From assembly GCA_026393985.1 (NCBI GenBank), contig JAPKZB010000005.1, forward strand, positions 1 to 57,530: DNA of 57,530 bases, in the 5' to 3' direction. The position numbers and the translations under genes were made by a program. The notes beneath the pieces are model-generated. The model was not told the DNA's origin. It was given only the letters and a program-made list of their open reading frames with translations, and ran no database searches. Shown one piece after another: positions 17,033 to 27,974 of the stretch. The stretch comes from Acidobacteriota bacterium. Lineage in GTDB: Bacteria > Acidobacteriota > Terriglobia > Bryobacterales > Bryobacteraceae. The stretch's first letter is position 1, and each line of letters opens with the position of its first letter.

Positions 17033-17956
17033 CTAACGGTTGTATTGGGGCGTGATGCCGCGAAGTTGGGCCCAGACGCGGTCGATGGCGGCGAGGGTAT
17101 CCGCGGAGAGGGGGCCTTCGTTGGCGGCGGCGACGTTGGCATCGAGCTGGCTTTGGCGGCTGGCGCCGAGGATGATGCCGGTGATGGGGGTGTGGTGGAG
17201 GAGCCAGGAGAGGCTGAGGCTGATCATGGTCCGGCCAGCGGCGGCGGCAATCTGCTTCAACTCGTCGACGGCGGCGAACTGGGCGGGGTGCCAGTAGCGG
17301 TCGAGGTACATCTGGTTGCCGTCGAAGCGCGTGCCGGGCAGGGGAGCGGCGGCGGCCTGTTTGCCGGTGAGGAGGCCGCCGGCGAGCGGGTTGTAGATGT
17401 AGGTTTCGACGCCGTAGCGGGCGCACATGGGGAGATATTCGGGTTCGATGCCGCGGGCGAGCAGGTTGTACATGGGCTGCGAGATCTTCATGGGATGGCG
17501 GCAGAGGGTTTGCATTTCGGTGACCTGCCAGGCGGCGTAGTTGGAGCAGGCGAGTTGGCGCACCTTGCCCGCGTCGACCAGGCGGGCCATGGCTTCGAGG
17601 GTCTCTTCGATGGGAGTGGCCGGGTCGGGCATGTGGAGGTAGTAGACGTCGACGTAGTCGGTGGCGAGGCGGCGGAGGGAGGCGTCGATTTGTTTATTGA
17701 TGGCGGCGGCGGAGAGGCCGATGTCGTCGGGGGCGTCGCCCATTTTGCCGCGGACCTTGGTGGCGAGGCGGATGCGGCTGCGGCGTCCGTGGAGCGCTTT
17801 GGCGACGATCTCTTCGCTGTGGCCCATGTTATAGACATTGGCGGTGTCGAGGAAGGAGATGCCGTAGTCGAGGGCGGCGTCGATGAGGCGGAGCGATTCG
17901 GCTTCGTCGAGTTGCGAGCCGAAGGTCATGGTGCCAAGGACGAGACGATGGTTCAT
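17033..17956 (-). CDS. Aldo/keto reductase
   Basis: The 307-residue protein is an aldo/keto reductase with the full catalytic tetrad: Asp37 and Tyr42 in FLDTANVYNMG, Lys67 in LATKV and His108 in YYLHMPD. The NADPH site is indicated by ITGIILGASRQSQLDANV near the C-terminus. It has no signal peptide, so it is cytoplasmic, unlike both neighbours. It overlaps the SGNH hydrolase gene by 4 bp and precedes the nuclease by 3 bp. It reduces an aldehyde or ketone, possibly a sugar-derived one; the substrate is not readable. Confidence 0.92.
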   Translation of the reverse strand: MNHRLVLGTMTFGSQLDEAESLRLIDAALDYGISFLDTANVYNMGHSEEIVAKALHGRRSRIRLATKVRGKMGDAPDDIGLSAAAINKQIDASLRRLATDYVDVYYLHMPDPATPIEETLEAMARLVDAGKVRQLACSNYAAWQVTEMQTLCRHPMKISQPMYNLLARGIEPEYLPMCARYGVETYIYNPLAGGLLTGKQAAAAPLPGTRFDGNQMYLDRYWHPAQFAAVDELKQIAAAAGRTMISLSLSWLLHHTPITGIILGASRQSQLDANVAAANEGPLSADTLAAIDRVWAQLRGITPQYNR

Positions 17957-18531
17957 GGGAGGAGTACCTGTAAGACCTGGCGGGCGAGGGTTTCATAGCC
18001 GGCCGGGGTGTAGTGGACGTTTTCGGGAAGCTGGCCGGAGTGGTCGGCGCGGAACAGATCGTTGATCTGGATGTTTTCGGCCTGCATGATGCGGGCGGCG
18101 GCGGCGTTGTAGTGGGGGACGTCGGCGGGGTCGCGGGGGGGATTGACTTTGCCGAGGGGGACGGGGGTGGTGGAGGCCCAGATGAGGCGGGCTTTGGTTT
18201 TCCGGAGGCGGGCGAGGATGGAGCGGAGGTTTTGTTCGTAGTCGGCGAGGGGGATCTGACGGCGGGCGCCGTCCATGATCTTGAGGTCGTGGAGGCCGAA
18301 GTTGAAGTGGATGATGTCCCACTGGCCGTCGCCGAGCCACTGGTCGATTTTGGCGAGGCCGTTTCCGGTGTGGGCGGCATTGCCTTCGTTATGGACGACG
18401 GTGGCTTGGCCGGCGAGGGCTTTGGCGACGAAGGGGGTGTAGCCGATGGAGATAGAGTCGCCGATGATGAGGATTTTCTTGTTCTGGGCGCAGAGGGGGA
18501 GGGCGAGGGCGAGCAGGAGCAGGAGCCGCAT
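17953..18531 (-). CDS. Exported SGNH/GDSL-family hydrolase
   Basis: The 192-residue protein has a short signal peptide (MRLLLLLALALPLCAQ) and an SGNH hydrolase fold. Block I is IIGDSISIGYTP with nucleophile Ser26. Block III is FNFGLHDLK, where the usual GxND is replaced by GLHD, so the Asn is not obvious. Block V is PENVHYTPAGYE with the Asp/His pair altered to Glu-Asn-Val-His. Esterase or lipase activity on a periplasmic ester or acetylated sugar is likely. The start overlaps no upstream gene; TATCAT lies 8 nt before the ATG. Confidence 0.85.
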   Translation of the reverse strand: MRLLLLLALALPLCAQNKKILIIGDSISIGYTPFVAKALAGQATVVHNEGNAAHTGNGLAKIDQWLGDGQWDIIHFNFGLHDLKIMDGARRQIPLADYEQNLRSILARLRKTKARLIWASTTPVPLGKVNPPRDPADVPHYNAAAARIMQAENIQINDLFRADHSGQLPENVHYTPAGYETLARQVLQVLLP

Positions 18532-18539
18532 GAACTTCG

Positions 18540-18545
18540 ATGATA
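18540..18545 (-). promoter_or_regulatory. -10-like hexamer TATCAT before SGNH hydrolase gene
   Basis: On the minus strand TATCAT (5 of 6) ends 8 nt before the ATG at 18531. It lies directly after the terminator of the preceding operon, so the SGNH-AKR-nuclease run has its own promoter. Confidence 0.45.
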
Positions 18546-18549
18546 GATC

Positions 18550-18579
18550 AAAAAAAGGCCCGCGGCCGGAGCCGCGGGC
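18550..18579 (-). terminator. Rho-independent terminator of the TIGR03437-TonB-beta-helix operon
   Basis: On the minus strand a perfect 9-bp stem GCCCGCGGC / GCCGCGGGC with loop TCCG is followed by C and seven T. It starts 32 bp after the stop of the beta-helix gene. Confidence 0.9.
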
Positions 18580-18610
18580 GTAAAGTATGGCTAATCATCC
18601 GGCCGTAAAG

Positions 18611-20365
18611 TTACGGCTGGAGATCCTGTTCCTGGGCGAAGCTGGCCCACTCTTCGGTCCAGTCGATGTCGCCGAAGGCGCCGATCCAGGTGGCCCACTG
18701 GTCGAAGAAGCCGTCGTCGGGGGGCTGGACCCAGTTGGCGCGGAAGACGGGGGAGCCGGTGAGGGGCCGGAAGTCGGGGTCGGAGCGTTCGAGGGGGCGG
18801 CGGAGGAGGGTATCGCCGAGGAGGAACTGGGCGAGGGGGTTGGTGAGCAGCGCCCGGAAGTCGGCGACAACTTGGCCTTCGAGGGTGGCCGGGGCGGCCG
18901 GGGTGGTGTTGTAGCCGTTGTTCCAGGCAAGGATGCCGTTGACGCGGAAGTTGCCGGCGGCGATGTTCGGCTGGATGCTGTCGGCGATGTTAGCGCCGCC
19001 GAAGGTGCGGGTGATCCAGTTGTGGCAGAGGATGTTGTTGTAGGAGCCGCCGGCGCCGCGCCGGAAGTAGAGACAGGGCGCGTCGGACTCGTCAAAGCCG
19101 CGGGCGCCGCCGCCGACGAAGGTGAGATTGAACATGGTGGGATTCCCGAGGGGGCGGGCGGCGAAGTTCCGTTCGTAGTTATCCATCTCAATGCCGCGGT
19201 TGGAGAGGTCGTCGTTGGCGACCATGACGCCGTGTTGGAGGCGGCCGCTCCAGCCAATCTGGCCATCGAGGAAATCGTCGGCGGTGTAGGTGCCGACCAG
19301 ATACTTGGCGTCGTTGGTGCCGCCGAACCATTCGAAGGCGTCGTCGAGGCCGTAGTGGGCCTGGAGGTACTCGCCCTTGGTGCCTTTGCCGCAGCCGCCC
19401 CAGGTGATGGAGTTCGTCTCTTCGTTGGGGCGGAGGAGGGCGCCGGCGAACTCGACGCGGACGTAGCGGAGGCTGCCGCAGCTGTGGTTGGAATCGGTGC
19501 CGCCGTAGCGGGTTTCGGGCAGTTCCGGGAGGCCTTCGATGGAGAGGAAGCCGGCGGGGTCGTTGATGGGGGCCTGGCCGAGCATGACGAGTCCACCCCA
19601 ATCGCCGCGCTGGCGGCGGCCGATGGGCTGGGAGGAGGTCATGATGATGGGGCGGGAGCGGGTGCCTTCGGCGACCAGCTTGCCGTTGTTGGCGACGAGC
19701 AGCACGGAGGGGGGCTGAGAGCCGGGCTGACCGATGATTACGGTGCCGGGTTCGATGGTGAGGGTGGCGTTGTTGCGGACGGTGACGATGCCGCGGATGC
19801 TGTAGGCGTTGTCGGCGGTAAGGGTCCGGTTCTCGGTGATGGCGGCCGGGAGATCGACGGTGGCGCGGACGACGCTGAACTTGAAGTAGGCGGTTTTGAC
19901 GGGCCGGGTGCCGGTGTAGTCGCGCAGTTGGACGACGAGCGTGTGCATGCCGAACTCTTCGGGGACGGTGACGGTGGCGACCGTGGCTTTGGTTGCTTCC
20001 GGAAGGCGGACGATGCGGAAGCCCTGGTCCGGGGTATTGCCGAAGAAGTCGGTGGCGGTGTTGTTATTGGCCGGGAGGTAGAACTTGGCGCCGGTCTGGT
20101 TGTTTTGCCGGTAGGCGACGATCGTATAGGGATAGAGATCGTTGTTGGGCTTCACGGTCCAGCGGACAGTGAGCTGTTCGCCGGGCCGGTAGACCTGTTT
20201 GTCGGCCCAAACCCACATGGCGGCGGTAGAGGAGACGCTGGTGAAACCGCTGATTTCGCGCTCGGCCTGGCTGGCGCTGACGGTCCGGAAGGCGGGACCT
20301 TCGGCGGCAACAAGGCCGGTGCTGAGCAGGCCCAGCGCCGCGGTGGCGAGAGTAATCGTTCGCAT
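18611..20365 (-). CDS. Exported right-handed beta-helix protein paired with TonB receptor
   Basis: The 584-residue protein has a signal peptide (to about residue 21) and an N-terminal beta-sandwich-like region. A central stretch then has repeated short strands around ATLTIEPGTVIIG, KLVAEGTRSRPIIMTS and GDWGGLVMLG, typical of a parallel beta-helix. The C-terminal part is rich in Trp, Asn and Asp (WNNGYN, FRANWVQPPDDGFFDQW). Similar surface proteins are found next to TonB receptors in other phyla, and a binding or capture role for the receptor ligand is plausible. It follows the receptor gene by 26 bp and ends at a strong terminator. The ligand is unknown. Confidence 0.75.
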   Translation of the reverse strand: MRTITLATAALGLLSTGLVAAEGPAFRTVSASQAEREISGFTSVSSTAAMWVWADKQVYRPGEQLTVRWTVKPNNDLYPYTIVAYRQNNQTGAKFYLPANNNTATDFFGNTPDQGFRIVRLPEATKATVATVTVPEEFGMHTLVVQLRDYTGTRPVKTAYFKFSVVRATVDLPAAITENRTLTADNAYSIRGIVTVRNNATLTIEPGTVIIGQPGSQPPSVLLVANNGKLVAEGTRSRPIIMTSSQPIGRRQRGDWGGLVMLGQAPINDPAGFLSIEGLPELPETRYGGTDSNHSCGSLRYVRVEFAGALLRPNEETNSITWGGCGKGTKGEYLQAHYGLDDAFEWFGGTNDAKYLVGTYTADDFLDGQIGWSGRLQHGVMVANDDLSNRGIEMDNYERNFAARPLGNPTMFNLTFVGGGARGFDESDAPCLYFRRGAGGSYNNILCHNWITRTFGGANIADSIQPNIAAGNFRVNGILAWNNGYNTTPAAPATLEGQVVADFRALLTNPLAQFLLGDTLLRRPLERSDPDFRPLTGSPVFRANWVQPPDDGFFDQWATWIGAFGDIDWTEEWASFAQEQDLQP

Positions 20366-20391
20366 GGGTCGGTGTGATTCCTTTATTGGAG

Positions 20392-23154
20392 TTAGAAGAA
20401 GGTGTAACTGGTGCCGATAGTAAAGGTACGGCCAATCTGGAAGCGGCGGACGACAAAGTCGGCCTGCGTCTGCCGGTAAATGTTGTTATTGAGGTTTTCG
20501 CCGCTGAAGCGGAGCTTCCATTTCCCGGATTCGCTCATCGTATACTCGTAGACGAAGTCGAGCAGTACGTTGCGCTCCTGGTAGATATCCGGTAGTTTGA
20601 AAGTCCCTACGTCAGTAATGCGGCGGGAGACGGAATTGACATAGAAGCGACCATTTGAACGCCAAGAGGGGCGCTGCCATTCGGCGATGACGTTGAAGAT
20701 ATAGCGTGATTGCCCCACGAGCGGGCGATTGGCCGAGGTCAGTTGGACGAACTGGTCGGTGGGTATCTTGACATCGGAGTCGACCAAGGTGAGGTTGGCT
20801 TGGACGCCAAACTCGCGGAGCGACTTATGGAAGCGGCCGAGCCCCTGGCGCCATTCCAGTTCCACGCCCTGATTCCTGGCGCTGGGTACGTTGAGGAAGC
20901 TTTGGCGGAGTTCGGAGGCCGTCGGGCGGTAGATCTGTTCGATCGGGTCCTGGAAGCGTTTGAAGAAGTAACTGGCGGCGATCACCTGATTCCCGCCGAG
21001 GAACCATTCCCAGCGGAGGTCGAAGTTATCGATCTTAGCCCGGCGCAGGGTTGGGTTACCGACGGTGGAGAAGCCACCGACGACGTTGGTGAATTCAAAC
21101 GGAGACAGTTCGCGGAAGTCAGGCCGGTTGACAGTGCGGCCGTAGCCGAAGCGGATGTTCTGCTTGGAGGTGGCCTGGTAGATGACGTTGACGGCCGGGA
21201 GCAGGTCGCGGTTGTTGAGGTTGGCAACCGAGGGGATGCCGCCGGGGATGAGCGGGTCGAGCGTGGTGACGTTGATCTGGGCGTCTTCGATACGGGCACC
21301 GGAGATGATGCGCCAGCGGGAGCCGATGGCGAGGTCGACCATGCTGTAGCCGCCGTAGATGTCCATGAGCGCGTTGTAGCGGTCGGTGCCGCGGGTAATT
21401 TCGCGAACGACAAAGCCATCGGGGCGGATGTTGTTCGAGCCGAGGACGGTGTTGGTGGGTTGGATGAAGTCGATGGTACCGGCGCGGATGGGGAAGAAGC
21501 GGAAGCGGCGGCTATCGAAGTCGCGGCGGCGGACGGTGCCGCGGAAGCCGGTTTTGAACAGGCCGCTGAACTTGCCTTTGAAGAAGGGGATGGACCAGTC
21601 GGCCTGGGGTTCGTAGATCTTGTCTTTCAGCGTGGAGAAGAAGCGGAGGCCGCTTTCGGGCAGGTTGAGGAAGGCGTAGGGCTGCGTGGAGCCGGGTTCG
21701 CGGCCACGGATGGTTTCGCGGAGGTCCGGTTCGGAGCGGTCCGAGTTCGATAGGGTGAACTGCCAGTGGAAGACGCTGTTCTTCCAGCGGGCGATGGCGT
21801 GGTCGCCTTCGATGCCGGTGGACATGAGGCCGCGTTCGGTCCAGCGGAGGCGCTCGGAGAGGATGTCCTGGCCGTTGCCGCCGTTGAGGCCGGAGATGAA
21901 GCGGGCCTCTTTGTCGGTATCGCGGGTGAGGGTGTTGCGGAAGATCAGTTTATTGGCGGAATTGATGCGGTAAGCGGCGTTGAGGACGGCGCCGATGCGG
22001 GCGGATTCGTTGCCCACGTCGAACTGGTAGTCGGAGAAGATCTGCGGGCGGCCGCCGCCGCTGTTGACGAGGAAGCGGCGGTCTTCAGGGGTCTGCTGGG
22101 GCGAATTGTTGAAGGTGACGGCCGCGACGACGCCGAGTTTGCCCCAGGTGTTGCCTCCGGAGATGGAGTAGGTTTGGGTGGGGCGGGCGGAGGCGACGGG
22201 GCGGATCTGGTAGTCGGGGTTGAAGGAGCGGCCGAACTGTTGGAACTGCTGGTCGGTGAAGTTGCCGACGAACAAGCGCTTGTCAGCCGGGATGCCAGCC
22301 GGGATGCCGCGGTTGCCATCGTCAAAGCCGAAAGCGTCGCGGGCGCCGCCGGCGAAGCTGCCGAAGCGCTGGCGGAAGGTTTGGGAGTTGAAGCCGTAGT
22401 TGACCGAGACGGTCATCGTTTTCTGGGCGGGGAATTCGGTGGTCTGCATCTGGACGAGGCCGCCGGAGAACTCGCCGGGCAGGTCGGCGCTGTAGGTTTT
22501 GATGACCTTGATGCTGTCAATGAGCGAGGCGGGGAAGAGGTCGAGCGGGACGACGCGGCGTTCGGGCTCGGTGGTGGGCACCATGGCGTTGTTCAGCATG
22601 GTGGAGGAGTAGCGTTCGCCGAGGCCGCGGACGAAGACGAAGCCACCGTCGACGACCGAGATGCCGGTGACTTTTTCGAGGGCGCCGGCGGCGTCGGAGG
22701 CGGTGCTGGCTTTGATGTCTTCCTTCGAGATGCTGTCGCTGACGCTGGAGGCGAGCTTGCGCTCGACCAGCATCGACTCGGCTGTGGTCTGGACGGAACC
22801 GACCTTTTCAACAACGTCGAGGGTGGTGACGGCGCCTTTCTGTTGGAGGACCGAGCTGGCTTCGGTGATCTCACCGGCTTTGACGGCGACCTCGTCGATG
22901 GTGGTCTCGAGGTGGTTCGGACTGGTCAGGCGGAGCTTGTAGGTGCCGGGGGCCAGGGTGATGGAGTAGCGTCCTTCGGTGTCGGTGGTCATTTTGCCAT
23001 CGGTGACGCCGTTGACCTCCACTTGGACGAGCGGCACCGGGCGTCCGGTGGCGGCGTCGAAGATGGTGCCGGTAACGGTGCCCTTGCCTGGGGGTTGGGC
23101 AAACGCAAGGGGGAGAGAGGCGAGCAGAAGCAGCCAGAATCTGGATGAAGACAT
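20392..23154 (-). CDS. TonB-dependent receptor with N-terminal carboxypeptidase-regulatory domain
   Basis: The 920-residue protein has a signal peptide (to about AFAQ19). A carboxypeptidase-regulatory-like beta-sandwich follows (GTVTGTIFDAATGRPVPLVQV), about 24-105, then a plug domain around 120-260 (ITEASSVLQQKG, LEKVTGISVVDGGFVFVRG, with MLNNAMVPTTEPERR) and a beta-barrel ending in aromatic FTIGTSYTFF. It imports a substrate too large for porins with energy from TonB. No ligand motif is seen. It lies between the TIGR03437 protein (26-bp gap) and the beta-helix protein (26-bp gap), one operon closed by a terminator. Confidence 0.93.
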   Translation of the reverse strand: MSSSRFWLLLLASLPLAFAQPPGKGTVTGTIFDAATGRPVPLVQVEVNGVTDGKMTTDTEGRYSITLAPGTYKLRLTSPNHLETTIDEVAVKAGEITEASSVLQQKGAVTTLDVVEKVGSVQTTAESMLVERKLASSVSDSISKEDIKASTASDAAGALEKVTGISVVDGGFVFVRGLGERYSSTMLNNAMVPTTEPERRVVPLDLFPASLIDSIKVIKTYSADLPGEFSGGLVQMQTTEFPAQKTMTVSVNYGFNSQTFRQRFGSFAGGARDAFGFDDGNRGIPAGIPADKRLFVGNFTDQQFQQFGRSFNPDYQIRPVASARPTQTYSISGGNTWGKLGVVAAVTFNNSPQQTPEDRRFLVNSGGGRPQIFSDYQFDVGNESARIGAVLNAAYRINSANKLIFRNTLTRDTDKEARFISGLNGGNGQDILSERLRWTERGLMSTGIEGDHAIARWKNSVFHWQFTLSNSDRSEPDLRETIRGREPGSTQPYAFLNLPESGLRFFSTLKDKIYEPQADWSIPFFKGKFSGLFKTGFRGTVRRRDFDSRRFRFFPIRAGTIDFIQPTNTVLGSNNIRPDGFVVREITRGTDRYNALMDIYGGYSMVDLAIGSRWRIISGARIEDAQINVTTLDPLIPGGIPSVANLNNRDLLPAVNVIYQATSKQNIRFGYGRTVNRPDFRELSPFEFTNVVGGFSTVGNPTLRRAKIDNFDLRWEWFLGGNQVIAASYFFKRFQDPIEQIYRPTASELRQSFLNVPSARNQGVELEWRQGLGRFHKSLREFGVQANLTLVDSDVKIPTDQFVQLTSANRPLVGQSRYIFNVIAEWQRPSWRSNGRFYVNSVSRRITDVGTFKLPDIYQERNVLLDFVYEYTMSESGKWKLRFSGENLNNNIYRQTQADFVVRRFQIGRTFTIGTSYTFF

Positions 23155-23180
23155 GATTAGGAGTGATTGCAGTGGCGTGA

Positions 23181-23945
23181 CTATTCCGCGACCCAGATGG
23201 AGACGGCGTTGCTGGCGATGCCATTGACGGTGACGAGGACCGGAACCTGACCGGAGACGAAGCTTTGATTGGGGATGACGGCGTTGATCTGGCAGATGCC
23301 GGGGAACTGCGGGTGGGCACCGGCGAACTGGGGGGTGACTTCGATGACCGAGATGGTCACCTTGACGTCGGCGATGGCGCGGGAGAGTTGCGCGGGCGGG
23401 GCGCCGTCGGTGACGCGGGGATTGGTCAAGCCGCAGCCGGTGGCGTAGAGTTGAATCACTTCGCCGCGGCGGGCGCGGGTGGTTCGGCTATTGATGCCGA
23501 AGTCCTGATTCTGGGCGATGGCCGGGCGGGTTGTCTCGGTGCCGGCTGTGGCAAGAGCGGGCCAGAAGTCGTAAATGTTCACTGTGCCGCGGGCGACGGT
23601 CGTCGTGCCGTTGAGGACTTCGACTGGAACGCTGCCGGTAGCGGCGCCCACCGGAACGACAAAGTTGACCTGATTGGCGGAGACGAAATAGAGGGGTGCG
23701 TTCACGCCGCCGACTGTGAGGCGTACATTGGCGAGTGTCGTCGGCATGGGGCTGAGCGAGGCCAGCGCCGTGGTGGTGACGCTGCCAAAGTTGCCATAAG
23801 CGCTAGCAATCGATCCCGGCGCGATGGGAGCCTTCACGTCGAGGTTGCTGTAATTGATTACGGTGACGGTACCGGGCGTCTGCGCGGTCATCAGCGCGGC
23901 GGAAAGGGCCGCGAGCATGAGAAAACGCTTACTAAGGATCTTCAT
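23181..23945 (-). CDS. Exported TIGR03437-type (Solibacter) protein
   Basis: The 254-residue protein has a signal peptide (MKILSKRFLMLAALSAALMTAQ). The rest matches the TIGR03437 type of domain seen at the C-termini of Solibacter exported proteins: SIASAYGNFG near the start, LANVRLTVGGVNAPLYFVSANQ, VPVEV, and GEVIQLYATGCGLT then QINAVIP in the second half. Here the domain stands alone instead of being a C-terminal tail. It is first in the operon with the TonB receptor and beta-helix gene, so it may help bind or present the same ligand. TAGAAT lies 8 nt before the ATG. Confidence 0.88.
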   Translation of the reverse strand: MKILSKRFLMLAALSAALMTAQTPGTVTVINYSNLDVKAPIAPGSIASAYGNFGSVTTTALASLSPMPTTLANVRLTVGGVNAPLYFVSANQVNFVVPVGAATGSVPVEVLNGTTTVARGTVNIYDFWPALATAGTETTRPAIAQNQDFGINSRTTRARRGEVIQLYATGCGLTNPRVTDGAPPAQLSRAIADVKVTISVIEVTPQFAGAHPQFPGICQINAVIPNQSFVSGQVPVLVTVNGIASNAVSIWVAE

Positions 23946-23953
23946 CTGATCCG

Positions 23954-23959
23954 ATTCTA
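23954..23959 (-). promoter_or_regulatory. -10-like hexamer TAGAAT before TonB operon
   Basis: On the minus strand TAGAAT (5 of 6) ends 8 nt before the ATG at 23945. It would start the mRNA about 2 nt before the start codon of the first gene of the TonB operon. Confidence 0.45.
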
Positions 23960-24007
23960 GTGAGCGAAATGTAACACAGAATTACTGGAGCATGACAGTT
24001 GCGTGAA

Positions 24008-24045
24008 AAAGCAAAAGCCACCGTGCGGGCGGTGGCTTTTGCTTT
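24008..24045 (-). terminator. Terminator downstream of radical SAM gene
   Basis: A 15-bp perfect inverted repeat (AAAGCAAAAGCCACC against GGTGGCTTTTGCTTT) with an 8-nt loop lies 20 bp after the stop of the radical SAM gene. On the minus strand the second arm ends in a T run. Confidence 0.88.
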
Positions 24046-24064
24046 CTAATGTGATCGTTGATGC

Positions 24065-26188
<2,124 letters not shown>

Positions 26189-26194
26189 AGAAGA

Positions 26195-26200
26195 ATAGTA
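26195..26200 (-). promoter_or_regulatory. -10-like hexamer TACTAT before radical SAM gene
   Basis: On the minus strand TACTAT ends 6 nt before the GTG at 26188. The spacing supports GTG as the start over the ATG at 26167. Confidence 0.4.
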
Positions 26201-26344
26201 CTTCCGATGCTAAAGATTAACCCGGGATTCAGGAATTCCCAATCGTTCAACACCGAACGGGGATTTCGGGGGCTCAATGGCGATCTGGCGGGTTGAATGG
26301 AATCGCTGCGGCAGCCCTTTTCTTTTGGAATGAGCGATTTGCAA

Positions 26345-26830
26345 CTAGGTTGCGGTTTGCTCCAGGGTGGCCAGGCGGCGGGAGACCCGTTCGGCGGACT
26401 GGCGGGCGGCGGCGGCGGCGGCGGGGTTGGGCGCAGTTGCTTCGAGGTCCTGATAGCGCGCTAGAGCCTCGCGGTAGGCGGCGCGGGCGAGTCCGGGCCG
26501 GGCGGCGCGATGCTCCTCGGCGAGCGCGAGGACGGCGGCGGCTCCGGCGGCGAGCGGCTCCCGGACGTGGGTATCGACCGCTTCAAAGTGACCGGCGAGG
26601 GTGAGGAGAGCCGCATCGAGGTCGCCCGCGGGGACGGCGAAGAAGAAGCGGTGGGCGATGTGGGGACCGATCTGACAGACGAAGGCGAGGCGCTGTTCGG
26701 GGCTGTTGTATTCGAGGCCCAGGATGAGCGGCTCCATGCCGGCGATCAGGTGCTTGCGTTCGAGATCTTCGAGGCCGCGGAGGACGCGGTAGCGTTTGCC
26801 GGTTGCAAGCAGGGGAAAATCAACTAGCAT
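26345..26830 (-). CDS. Hypothetical protein with Ala-rich helical C-terminus
   Basis: The 161-residue protein is unfamiliar. The first 75 residues look globular and mixed alpha/beta (LERKHLIAGMEPLILGLEYN, FVCQIGPHIAHRFFFAVPAGD). The rest is strongly helical, rich in Ala, Arg and Glu, and could form a coiled coil or helical bundle. No signal peptide or membrane segment is seen. Its ATG is only 11 bp from the divergent ATG of the M14 peptidase gene, which leaves no room for ordinary separate promoters. Codon use is that of a real gene on this strand. Confidence 0.6.
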   Translation of the reverse strand: MLVDFPLLATGKRYRVLRGLEDLERKHLIAGMEPLILGLEYNSPEQRLAFVCQIGPHIAHRFFFAVPAGDLDAALLTLAGHFEAVDTHVREPLAAGAAAVLALAEEHRAARPGLARAAYREALARYQDLEATAPNPAAAAAARQSAERVSRRLATLEQTAT

Positions 26831-26841
26831 AAGTAGCTTAG

Positions 26842-27972
26842 ATGCTGATTCTTCCGTTCGCGTTATTGATTTCGGTAACCTGGAATTTTGAAGGCGGCAG
26901 CGCCGGTTGGGTGGAGCCGGTGGGGGACGCCCATGTGCGGGTTGGGGCGTTGGGACAGAAGGACCAGGACGGGCGCAACCGGCAGGCCAACTGGTACTAC
27001 TTTCGCGTGGATGGCGCGCGGCCGGGGCAGGCGGTGATGATTGATCTGGTGGACCTGCCAGGCGAGTACAACTACCAACCCAACCGGGGAGCCGTGAATG
27101 CGGAGACGCCGGCGGTGTGGAGCGAGGATGGGACGAATTGGCGGCACGTCGACGACTTCACCTACGATGCGGGCGAGCCGAAGATGACCCTGCGCATTAC
27201 CCCGCGCGGCCGGCGCTTCTGGGTGGCGCATACCCCGCCGTACACGAACCGCCATCTGGAGGGGCTGTGGAAGGACGCCCGGCGCGAGTTTCGCCGCACG
27301 GAGATTGGCCGGAGCGTCGAGGGGCGTCCCCTGTGGTTGTGGACCGCGGGAACGGGCGCGAAGACGATTTGGCTGATGTTCCGGCAGCACAGTTGGGAAA
27401 CGGGCAGTTCGTGGGTGGGTGAGGGCGCGGTGCAGGAGTTGCTGCGGAACCCGGCGCTGCGGAACGCTTACACGTGGAAGATTCTGCCGATGGCGGATCC
27501 GGATGGGGTGGCGCGGGGCGGGGTGCGTTTTAACCGGCATGGATTTGATCTGAACCGGAACTGGGACGTGAACGGGGTGGCGAAGATGCCGGAGATTACG
27601 GCGCAGCGGCAGGCGATTCTGGCGGCGGGGGGCGGGGCGTTGTTTCTCTCGCTGCACAATACGGAGACGGCCGAGTATCTGGAGGGGCCACCGGTGCAGG
27701 ATGCGGCGGTGCGGGAGCTGGCCGGGCGATTTTATGAGGCGCTCGTGGCGCGGTCGAGTTTCGCGCCGACGCGGCCGCTGAGTTTTGCCGGGCCGGTGGC
27801 GGCGGGACGGATGACGGTGATCCACGGGTTGACCCGGGAGCGGGCGTGGCCGGCGTTTTTGATGGAGCAGCGGATTAGCGCGCAGCCCAAGTACGGGCGG
27901 CGGCCATTGGTGGCCGACCGGCTCCGGTTTGGCGGCGAGTTGGTGCAAGTGATGAGTGAGGTCCTGCAGTAA
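26842..27972 (+). CDS. M14-family zinc carboxypeptidase
   Basis: The 376-residue protein has an N-terminal beta-domain like that of M14B (cytosolic carboxypeptidase-type) enzymes (NWYYFRVDGARPGQ), then the peptidase domain from about 150. Zinc ligands are His183 and Glu186 in RQHSWETG and His272 in LSLHNTE; the general base is probably Glu342 in LMEQR. The substrate loop FNRHGFDLNRNWD is also conserved. The first 13 residues are hydrophobic and might act as a short signal. It removes C-terminal residues from peptides. It is 2 bp from the downstream AhpD-like gene, so they probably form an operon. Confidence 0.87.
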   Translation: MLILPFALLISVTWNFEGGSAGWVEPVGDAHVRVGALGQKDQDGRNRQANWYYFRVDGARPGQAVMIDLVDLPGEYNYQPNRGAVNAETPAVWSEDGTNWRHVDDFTYDAGEPKMTLRITPRGRRFWVAHTPPYTNRHLEGLWKDARREFRRTEIGRSVEGRPLWLWTAGTGAKTIWLMFRQHSWETGSSWVGEGAVQELLRNPALRNAYTWKILPMADPDGVARGGVRFNRHGFDLNRNWDVNGVAKMPEITAQRQAILAAGGGALFLSLHNTETAEYLEGPPVQDAAVRELAGRFYEALVARSSFAPTRPLSFAGPVAAGRMTVIHGLTRERAWPAFLMEQRISAQPKYGRRPLVADRLRFGGELVQVMSEVLQ

Positions 27973-27974
27973 CG

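Noticed and set aside
14624-17998. 1124-codon ORF on the plus strand across three minus-strand genes
   Set aside because: It is a mirror frame produced by the very high GC at third positions. It is almost only Gly, Glu, Ala, Val and Asp, with no domain. The minus-strand genes have signal peptides and clear domains.
18587-20377. 596-codon plus-strand ORF opposite the beta-helix gene
   Set aside because: Same composition-driven antisense frame. It has no recognisable domain or ribosome site.
21766-23148. 460-codon plus-strand ORF opposite the TonB receptor
   Set aside because: Antisense shadow of a clear receptor gene.
26345-26830. Frame on the opposite strand at 26510-26827
   Set aside because: A 105-codon antisense frame; the minus-strand frame is longer and has a more protein-like composition.
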